In this document: in pieces, positions 16,601 through 20,711 of the stretch
How the letters are laid out: every line of letters begins with the position of its first letter
Position numbering within the stretch: position 1 is the stretch's first letter
Assembly: GCA_045648425.1 (NCBI GenBank)
Contig: JAZRNV010000060.1
Span: 1 to 20,711 of the forward strand
DNA: 20,711 nt
Direction: 5' to 3'
Origin: RGIG2206 sp045648425
GTDB lineage: Bacteria > Bacillota > Clostridia > Oscillospirales > Acutalibacteraceae
Notes under the pieces: model-generated
Databases searched by the model: none
Seen by the model: only the letters and a program-made list of their open reading frames with translations
What the model was told of the DNA's origin: nothing
Program-made: the position numbers and the translations under genes

Positions 16601-16705
16601 GTCAAAAATATCCTTGGCTGTGCCAAAGGGAATATAGTAGGCGCGATTTTTTTCGGTGCCCAAATGAAGAGTATTGAGGTCTTCAAAATATCTGGTTACT
16701 TTCAT
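13631..16705 (-). CDS. lacZ: Beta-galactosidase, glycoside hydrolase family 2
   Basis: A 1024-residue LacZ-type enzyme hydrolysing terminal beta-galactosides such as lactose. Domain order is the classical five-part one: sugar-binding jelly roll (about 30-210), immunoglobulin-like domain (to about 305), TIM barrel (about 310-600), second Ig-like domain, and the C-terminal beta-sandwich (about 750-1024). Acid/base E437 is in WSMGNESGYG and nucleophile E514 in MVLCEYCHAMGN. No signal peptide, so it works in the cytosol on imported sugar. AGAAGGAGAT within the end of alr sets the start at 16705; the longer frame to 16798 overlaps alr. No lactose permease or regulator is seen. It sits between alr and an ABC exporter, an unusual setting for a sugar hydrolase. 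Confidence 0.96.
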   Translation of the reverse strand: MKVTRYFEDLNTLHLGTEKNRAYYIPFGTAKDIFDSAREDSDRFGLLSGKWSFEYFKSIEKVPETIINPALPLSAKQVDVPGVWQKYGYDQVMYTNIEYPFPVDPPYIPKENPCGVYSRDFTTPYEWEGMQKYIVFEGVDSCFYLYINGEFVGYSQVSHMTSEFNITPFLKDGANRITVIVLKWCEGSYLEDQDKFRWSGIFRDVYLLGRPKGHLRDYYVVPDLAEDLRSATLTVKLDVINPEDAVITLVDPDGKDVGQTRPDQNGVATFKVERPILWSAETPELYNLLIDCAGEYIGEKVGFRKTVIEKGIFKFNGKAIKLKGVNRHDSDPYTGTVCDMEHMLRDLTLMKRHNINAIRTSHYPNDPRFLQLCDKYGFYVFDEADIETHGMGWLGLSQWEYQADRPEWRESILDRIQMMVERDKNRPCVTMWSMGNESGYGQNFEAAIDWCHDRDATRYVHYEGVNDYAVYDDLSTMQVTKSDVYSRMYPHADHCDAYCSDEKASAVRPMVLCEYCHAMGNGPGDLKDYWDVIYKHENHMGGFVWEWCDHAHYAGTAPNGKPMFYYGGDSGEQPHSRNFCVDGLVFPDRTPSDGLKELKYVIQPARVEPVDLEKGEFIIHNLYDFIYLSRLECRWEITCNGKVTQSGSLGALAIPAHSSRQVNIEYELPQSGRCYINFNFVQLGLGELTKEGELMAFAQFELPVNPAKISAALPAHGVDVEENDTRVYISGEGFAHTFDKNTAAFRQISFDGNKLLTTPMSFNIWRAPLDNENYDKNKWLPQGINRSSAYVYSTAVDVVNGCCVIEQDIAMVAHHVPPAAHAKLRWMVNGAGDITLHCDVKCNEKLHFLPRFGVRMALDRSYDKVDYFGYGPYDSYIDKHNASRRGRFVTTVSKMFTDYIMPQDNGNRYDTEFAALTAPGKGGLLVCGGRFNFSALEYTQEDIEKAQHNYELEPCGKTVLCIDGAVSGVGSHSCGPDLLPKYQVPKEFSFEFTLRGLKEGEDVVEASDREYDNSGVYDIRQLQF

Positions 16706-16710
16706 CGATT

Positions 16711-17880
16711 TTAATCTCCTTCTGTTAACAGTGTGGTTATATAGAGGGGCTTTTGACCCAAAAAGTGCACTCGTGAAACTCTTTTTGAAACAAGGCAAAC
16801 GCTTTCATAATTAATGGTGCCTGCACGCTCTGCAAGCTCCTCAACGGGTAAAGAGAGCTGTCCGTCTGTGCCGAAAAGCACCGCCTTGTCGCCCATTTTA
16901 ACGTTAAGCCCTGTAACATCAATCATCAGCTGGTCCATACAAACGCGGCCGATTACCCGACCGTAGCCGCCGCCTATAAGCACACGGCTGCCTGTATATC
17001 CTCTCAGATATCCGTCAGCGTAGCCCACCGACAGGGTGGCAACCTGCATATCCTTAGGAGCGGTAAAGGTGCGACCGTAGCTTATATCTTGCCCTGCTTT
17101 AAGGGTTTTGACCATACTTACCGCCGAGCAAAGAGTCATAACGGGCTTAAAGCCGTCAACCTTTATATCGGCCGAGGGCCTTAATCCGTAAAGAACTATG
17201 CCTGCGCGCACCATATCCAGCGCACCCTCGGGCAAACTGAGCGTGGCGGCAGAATTGCTGCAGTGGCAAAGCTCAAGCTTTATGCCACTTTCTTTAATTG
17301 TTTTGGTGGTTCTCAAAAAGCTGTCAAGCTGTGCCTGTGTATAGCTGCCATCCTCATCCCCATCCTTATCGGAAGAGGCAAAGTGGGTAAATGCTCCCTT
17401 AACCTCAAGGCCGGCAAGATGACAGGCATCGATGGCCTCTTTTATGCCATCCTCGGTGCTTACGTCAAAGCCGATGCGGTGCATACCGGTGTCAAGCTTG
17501 ATATGGGCCTCAACCGTAACGCCCGCCTTTTGGGCCTGCAAAGACAACTGCTCGGCATATTCACGGCAATAAACCGTCTGAGTTATTCCCTCTTTATGAA
17601 GTATGTGGGCATACTCCGCAGGGGTGCAGCCAAGCACAAGAATAGGTGTTTTAATCTCTGCTCTGCGCAGCTGCAGGGCCTCTTCCACATTTGATACGGC
17701 AAGCCAATCGGTGCCGACGCTCACAAGTGTTTTTGCCACCTGCACTGCACCGTGGCCGTATCCGTCCGCCTTAACAACGCTCATAACCTTGCTGCAGGGG
17801 GCGTAACGGCGAACCAAATTAAAATTATTTACAAGGGCATCGTGGTCAATCTGCGCCCAGGTTCTGTGTAAAAACTCCAT
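16711..17880 (-). CDS. alr: Alanine racemase
   Basis: A 389-residue PLP enzyme converting L- to D-alanine for peptidoglycan. K37 in VVKADGYGHGAVQ is the PLP-binding lysine and Y268 in ISYGRTF the second catalytic base. Other family motifs are KLDTGMHRIGF, GAFTHFASSD, VRAGIVLYG and the C-terminal VGYADGYLRG and VCMDQLMIDVT. Length is typical. The start at 17880 is preceded by GGAG and lies 3 bp after the SDR stop. Its own last codons contain the lacZ ribosome site, with only 5 bp between the genes. Co-expression with a beta-galactosidase is odd for a cell-wall enzyme, and a second alr copy elsewhere is possible. Confidence 0.96.
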   Translation of the reverse strand: MEFLHRTWAQIDHDALVNNFNLVRRYAPCSKVMSVVKADGYGHGAVQVAKTLVSVGTDWLAVSNVEEALQLRRAEIKTPILVLGCTPAEYAHILHKEGITQTVYCREYAEQLSLQAQKAGVTVEAHIKLDTGMHRIGFDVSTEDGIKEAIDACHLAGLEVKGAFTHFASSDKDGDEDGSYTQAQLDSFLRTTKTIKESGIKLELCHCSNSAATLSLPEGALDMVRAGIVLYGLRPSADIKVDGFKPVMTLCSAVSMVKTLKAGQDISYGRTFTAPKDMQVATLSVGYADGYLRGYTGSRVLIGGGYGRVIGRVCMDQLMIDVTGLNVKMGDKAVLFGTDGQLSLPVEELAERAGTINYESVCLVSKRVSRVHFLGQKPLYITTLLTEGD

Positions 17881-17883
17881 AAA

Positions 17884-18600
17884 TCACACTCCAAATCCGC
17901 CATCCACCGAAAGCACCTGGCCGGTAATGAAATCTCCGTCACAGGAGGCCAGATAAGCCACCGCCTTGGCCACATCCTCAACCTTGCCGATACGGCAAAG
18001 AGGGGTTTGGTCGGCAAGGTCGGCCAAATCCTCTGCCGACAATCGCCTGTTCATTTCGGTGTCAATCACGCCGGGGGCAATGCAGTTAACCGTTATGCCC
18101 GACGGCCCAACCTCTTTGGCCAGCGCCTTGGTGAAGCCGATTACCGCTGCTTTGGTGGCGGAATAATGCACCTCGCAGGATGCTCCTACCCGTCCCCACA
18201 CCGAGGATATGTTAATAATCTTGCCTTTTTTATTGTTTATCATTTGGGGCAAAACGCATCGGGTTGCATTTAAAACCCCTTTTATATTAATGTCGATCAT
18301 TCTGTCACACTGTGAGGAAGTGATGTCGTTAAAAAGACCCACATATGACACAGCCGCGTTGTTTACAAGCAAATCAATGTCGCCCAGTTGTCGGCGCACC
18401 TCATCAACTGCGCGGCCAAGAGCGGCGGCATCTGCCACATCGGCCTTGATTTTGAGGGCTCCTGCGGATTGGGCAATTTCGGCTGCCGAATCATCGCTGT
18501 TAAGATAGCAAAAGGCCACCTTCCACCCCGATAAAGAGAGCTGTTTAACAATGGCGGCGCCTATTCCGCGACTGCCACCCGTAACAAATGCAACTGCCAT
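17884..18600 (-). CDS. Short-chain dehydrogenase/reductase, FabG-like
   Basis: A 238-residue classical SDR. The NAD(P)-binding motif is TGGSRGIG near the N terminus, the NNAA motif follows in LLVNNAAVSYVG, and the catalytic set is S133 (NISSVWG), Y146 and K150 (HYSATKAA). The C-terminal end, GQVLSVDGGFGV, is usual for FabG-like proteins. ATG 18600 is chosen because AGGAGG stands 8 bp upstream; the upstream GTG at 18609 overlaps that ribosome site. The family includes 3-oxoacyl-ACP reductase, but also many other oxidoreductases, and no other fatty-acid synthesis gene is near, so I leave the symbol empty. It is the first gene of the run with alr, lacZ and the ABC exporter. Confidence 0.9.
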   Translation of the reverse strand: MAVAFVTGGSRGIGAAIVKQLSLSGWKVAFCYLNSDDSAAEIAQSAGALKIKADVADAAALGRAVDEVRRQLGDIDLLVNNAAVSYVGLFNDITSSQCDRMIDINIKGVLNATRCVLPQMINNKKGKIINISSVWGRVGASCEVHYSATKAAVIGFTKALAKEVGPSGITVNCIAPGVIDTEMNRRLSAEDLADLADQTPLCRIGKVEDVAKAVAYLASCDGDFITGQVLSVDGGFGV

Positions 18601-18648
18601 TTTGCCCACCTCCTATATCTAAAAATATATAATGACCCATTCTCTTTT

Positions 18649-18676
18649 ATTATCCACAATTTTGAACAAATTGCAA
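18649..18676 (-). promoter_or_regulatory. Candidate promoter of the SDR-alr-lacZ-ABC operon
   Basis: On the minus strand TTGCAA (18676-18671) and GATAAT (18654-18649) are 16 bp apart. A perfect 6-bp inverted repeat, CAATTT-N5-AAATTG (18657-18673), occupies most of this promoter and could be an operator. Another AT-rich -10-like stretch lies nearer the gene, so the choice is uncertain. Confidence 0.4.
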
Positions 18677-18711
18677 TAGATTTTTGAAAAATAGCCCCGT
18701 TTTTATCCACT
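18650..18711 (+). promoter_or_regulatory. Two DnaA-box-like sites
   Basis: TTATCCACA at 18650-18658 is a perfect DnaA box. TTATCCACT at 18703-18711 matches 8 of 9 bases. They have the same orientation and are 53 bp apart, near five helical turns, between the divergent SDR and dinB promoters. A regulatory role is inferred only. Confidence 0.4.
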
Positions 18712-18724
18712 CCAAAACCGGCCG

Positions 18725-18753
18725 TTGACAAACAGAAAAATAGGTGCTATAAT
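18725..18753 (+). promoter_or_regulatory. Consensus sigma-A promoter of dinB
   Basis: TTGACA (18725-18730) and TATAAT (18748-18753) with a 17-bp spacer are a perfect consensus. Such a strong promoter would need a tight repressor; the LexA box beside it supplies one. Expected start is near 18760. Confidence 0.92.
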
Positions 18754-18757
18754 AACA

Positions 18758-18769
18758 GAACAAATGTTC
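18758..18769. promoter_or_regulatory. LexA (DinR) SOS box of dinB
   Basis: GAAC-AAAT-GTTC fits the Gram-positive LexA consensus GAAC-N4-GTTC in full. It covers the expected transcription start, 4 bp after the -10, so bound LexA would block RNA polymerase until DNA damage activates RecA. Confidence 0.9.
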
Positions 18770-18790
18770 GGTTAAGAGGTGAACACTCAG

Positions 18791-20062
18791 GTGGACAGGG
18801 TTATTTTGCACAGCGATTGCAACAATTTTTATGCCTCGGTGGAGTGTATGCTAAACCCCTCCTTAAAGGGTAAGGCGGTGGCTGTAGGCGGCAACGAAGA
18901 GGAGCGTCACGGCATCATTCTTGCCAAAAACGAGGTGGCCAAGCGAATGGGCGTGCAAACAGGCGAGACCCTTTGGCAAGCTCGTCTTAAATGCCCCGAA
19001 TTGGTTATCGTTCCCCCTCACTACGAGCAGTATGTAAAGATTTCTCAAGCGACCCGTGAAATTTATTATGACAACACCAATCAGGTTGAGCCCTTTGGTC
19101 TTGACGAGGCCTGGCTTGATGTAACGGGCGAGGACGGAATGGGTGCCGCCGAGCGCATCAGCAGCCGCATTAAGCGTGAGCTGGGCATAACGGTCAGCAT
19201 AGGTGTTAGCTTTAACAAGGTTTTTGCCAAGCTGGGCAGTGACTACAAAAAGCCCGATGCCATTACCTTAATCACTCGAGATAATTTTAAAAGCATTGTT
19301 TGGCCCCTGCCCGTTTCCGACCTGCTGTATGTGGGGCGCGCAACCACAGAAAAGCTGCTCAGGATGGGCATTCGCACCATAGGCGAGCTGGCCGCCTTCC
19401 CCGTCGTTTTTCTGCGCAACCGCTTTGGCAAAAACGGCGAAATGCTTTATCGCTTTGCCAACGGACAAGATACCTCCCCCGTGGCAATTTTTGGGGAGCT
19501 GCCCCCTGCTAAATCCATAGGCAACTCCATTACTACGGTGCGCGACCTTACCTGTCGGGAGGATGTGCTCAGAGTTATGATGGCCCTGTGTCAATCGGTG
19601 AGCAGCCGTTTAAGGCGTGAGGGAATAAAGTGCCGACGGGTGGCCGTTTATTTGCGCACCAACGAGCTGCTTCACTCATCCCGACAGGTTACCCTCAGCG
19701 ATTACACCAATCGAGACAGCGATATTCTCTCTGCCGCAATGGGGTTGGTCGACCAGCTGTACAACCTGCGCATTCCTCTGCGGTCGGTGGGTGTGAGCAC
19801 CTCTATGTTATCCACCACTGCGTCGGGCGGTCAAACCGACCTTTTCACCGACTATAAAAAGGTCGAAAAAATGGATCGCCTTACCCAACAGCTGGATAAA
19901 CTGCGCTCAAAATACGGCAGCGGAATAGTTTTGCCCGCTACCCTGTTGGCCGATCCCGAGCTGACCGCCTTTGAATATGGATATCAGTTCAATCCCTTCG
20001 GCATAAGAAGCGGAGCAGACAACGCCGGCAGACAAGACCTGCTTGCTGCACAAAATAATTAA
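18791..20062 (+). CDS. dinB: Y-family translesion DNA polymerase (DinB/Pol IV-like)
   Basis: A 423-residue error-prone polymerase that copies past damaged bases. The first catalytic aspartate is D9 in LHSDCNNFYASVE, with the steric-gate aromatic just after; the second acidic pair is D105-E106 in FGLDEAWLDVTG. Palm, thumb (helix-hairpin-helix near VGRATTEKLLRMGIRTIGEL) and little-finger domains follow. The CNNFYASVE form is the clostridial branch between DinB and UmuC, so Pol IV versus Pol V naming is uncertain. Start is GTG 18791: AGAGGTG lies 9 bp before it, and the frame's earlier GTG at 18779 is part of that ribosome site. The C terminus lacks a clear QLxLF clamp motif, though QTDLFTDY (about residue 350) could serve. 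SOS-controlled by the LexA box upstream. Confidence 0.93.
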   Translation: MDRVILHSDCNNFYASVECMLNPSLKGKAVAVGGNEEERHGIILAKNEVAKRMGVQTGETLWQARLKCPELVIVPPHYEQYVKISQATREIYYDNTNQVEPFGLDEAWLDVTGEDGMGAAERISSRIKRELGITVSIGVSFNKVFAKLGSDYKKPDAITLITRDNFKSIVWPLPVSDLLYVGRATTEKLLRMGIRTIGELAAFPVVFLRNRFGKNGEMLYRFANGQDTSPVAIFGELPPAKSIGNSITTVRDLTCREDVLRVMMALCQSVSSRLRREGIKCRRVAVYLRTNELLHSSRQVTLSDYTNRDSDILSAAMGLVDQLYNLRIPLRSVGVSTSMLSTTASGGQTDLFTDYKKVEKMDRLTQQLDKLRSKYGSGIVLPATLLADPELTAFEYGYQFNPFGIRSGADNAGRQDLLAAQNN

Positions 20063-20107
20063 ACCCCGTCACTTCCGCAAAAACGCGCATAGTGACAGGG
20101 TTTTTAA
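20061..20107 (+). terminator. Terminator of dinB
   Basis: AAACCCCGTCAC (20061-20072) pairs with GTGACAGGGTTT (20092-20103) with one mismatch, followed by TTTTAATTG. The stem begins at the dinB stop codon. Confidence 0.8.
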
Positions 20108-20117
20108 TTGTTTGCTT

Positions 20118-20171
20118 TATTCTGTGTTAAACAATTTCTTGCTCTAGATTTTTAAAATATTCTGTGTTAAA
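20118..20171. repeat. 14-bp direct repeat at the 3' end of the XRE gene
   Basis: TATTCTGTGTTAAA occurs at 20118-20131 and 20158-20171, 40 bp apart. One copy spans the stop codon and the other lies just inside the coding end, so the tail LEQEIV may have arisen by a small duplication. Confidence 0.6.
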
Positions 20172-20369
20172 AAACTCTGTAATGGTAATGTCAAGGCCGT
20201 CACACAGCTTTTTAATCGTGGCAACTCCCGGGTTTTTGCTTTGGTTATAAAAAATAGACTTTACCGTTGTGTACGGAACGCCTGACAAACCGGCTAATCG
20301 ACAATAACTTATGCCTTTTTGATAGCACAGCTCTTCAAATCTTCTTTTGACCGCATCGGTTACATTCAT
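20127..20369 (-). CDS. Small XRE-family helix-turn-helix regulator
   Basis: An 80-residue protein that is almost entirely a Cro/C1-type HTH: an initial helix with VKRRFEELCYQKGISYCRLA, the recognition turn GLSGVPYTTVKSIFYNQSKN, and PGVATIKKLCDGLDITITEFF, all standard for the family. ATG 20369 follows AGGAG by 8 bp; the start-like codons at 20378 and 20375 fall inside or too close to that site. It converges with dinB and stands alone, without phage genes or a toxin partner. A long AT-rich palindrome upstream is a plausible autoregulatory operator. Target genes are unknown. Confidence 0.88.
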   Translation of the reverse strand: MNVTDAVKRRFEELCYQKGISYCRLAGLSGVPYTTVKSIFYNQSKNPGVATIKKLCDGLDITITEFFNTEYFKNLEQEIV

Positions 20370-20417
20370 AATCATCACTCCTGATAAAACAAGTTTACAA
20401 GTTCTATCGGAAGCGAA

Positions 20418-20455
20418 CAGACTATATATTATACTTTTATATTATATATCGTCTG
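20418..20455. repeat. 38-bp AT-rich imperfect palindrome upstream of the XRE gene
   Basis: The arms CAGACTATATATTATA (20418-20433) and the complementary 20440-20455 match at 14 of 16 positions. The half-site TATATATCGTC (20443-20453) recurs exactly at 20520-20530. TATAAT -10-like hexamers for the minus strand lie inside the palindrome, as expected for an operator over a promoter. The rest of the gap 20370-20574 is AT-rich and I see no gene in it. Confidence 0.6.
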
Positions 20456-20574
20456 TGTTCAGCCACACGCCTTATAATTTTTCTATAATTCATTTTTTCG
20501 CCTCCGAGGAACAGTATACTATATATCGTCCATCGCAATTTGTCGCCCTTTGTCGATTAAAACAAAAAACAAAA

Positions 20575-20610
20575 TCCCCCTTGGCACCGAAGTGTCAAGG
20601 GGGACTTTTT
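20575..20610. terminator. Strong terminator between the XRE gene and the right-edge gene
   Basis: TCCCCCTTGGCAC (20575-20587) pairs with GTGTCAAGGGGGA (20592-20604), one G-U pair, loop CGAA. T-runs occur on both strands; on the minus strand TTTTGTTTTTTG follows, so it most likely ends the gene entering from the right edge. Confidence 0.88.
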
Positions 20611-20639
20611 AGTTAGTTATCAGTCAATCGACCCAAACC

Positions 20640-20711
20640 TTACAGAGCAACGAAGGTGAAGCCCTTCTTCTCTACGAAGGTCTGAACAGAAGAACCTGCA
20701 ATACCGTTTAC
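20640..20711 (-). CDS. C-terminal 23 residues of an unrecognised protein (partial)
   Basis: The minus strand reads VNGIAGSSVQTFVEKKGF followed by TFVAL and a TAA stop, 30 bp before a strong terminator. The sequence looks like a genuine protein end with regular codon use. I do not recognise the family from so short a piece. The gene continues beyond the window. Confidence 0.65.
   Translation of the reverse strand, partial: VNGIAGSSVQTFVEKKGFTFVAL

Noticed and set aside
15539..16714. A 391-codon open frame on the plus strand opposite lacZ
   Set aside because: It lies wholly antisense to a clearly identified GH2 gene, has no ribosome site or family motif, and results from the codon bias of lacZ.
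20127..20711. Toxin-antitoxin or prophage immunity region around the small XRE gene
   Set aside because: No second small gene, phage gene or integrase is present; the upstream AT-rich stretch has no supported reading frame.
1..20711. CRISPR array, tRNA or rRNA genes
   Set aside because: No regularly spaced repeats, and no cloverleaf or rRNA sequence was recognised on either strand. The GGAACCGCGG stretch is the T-box motif, not a tRNA.

Overview
The window looks like chromosomal DNA from a low-to-mid-GC Gram-positive anaerobe, most likely a gut Clostridia member of the Oscillospirales type. This rests on strong AGGAGG-type ribosome sites, sigma-A promoters, a tRNA-Cys T-box leader, a Gram-positive LexA (GAAC-N4-GTTC) box, a bifunctional AdhE, and a large GH2 beta-galactosidase. 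The genus is inference only. Almost all genes belong to known families, and I did not find a convincing new multi-gene system. The interesting material is in the non-coding DNA, one transposase-like gene and one gene remnant.

Left part (1-5326, plus strand): the 3' end of recA is followed by recX, rimO and pgsA with 1-10 bp spacing or 4-base overlaps, forming one operon for recombination, ribosome modification and phospholipid synthesis. Just after pgsA, a consensus promoter drives a complete T-box leader with a UGC (Cys) specifier. The leader controls cysE and cysS, so uncharged tRNA-Cys would switch on both cysteine synthesis and its charging.

Middle (5390-11752, minus strand): a RAYT-type Y1 transposase gene carries two inverted copies of a 27-bp GC-rich repeat inside its reading frame. 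Next come a start-less SHOCT/Cys-knuckle gene remnant joined directly to the 3' end of a DAHP synthase gene, the DAHP synthase gene itself (aroF), an APH-fold kinase gene, adhE, and a LysR-type regulator gene. The kinase gene lies 13 bp behind adhE. The short adhE upstream region holds an 11-bp direct repeat at 21-bp spacing and an 18-bp palindrome.

Right part (11865-18600, minus strand): a tight four-gene run of an SDR oxidoreductase (fabG-like), alr (alanine racemase), lacZ and an ABC exporter, all within 0-5 bp of each other. The divergent dinB (plus) has a perfect sigma-A promoter and a LexA box over its expected start site. With recA-recX at the left edge, two SOS-related loci are present. 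The fabG/dinB intergenic region also has one perfect and one near-perfect DnaA box. The right end holds a small XRE regulator gene with a large AT-rich palindrome upstream, a strong terminator, and the last 23 codons of an unrecognised minus-strand gene.
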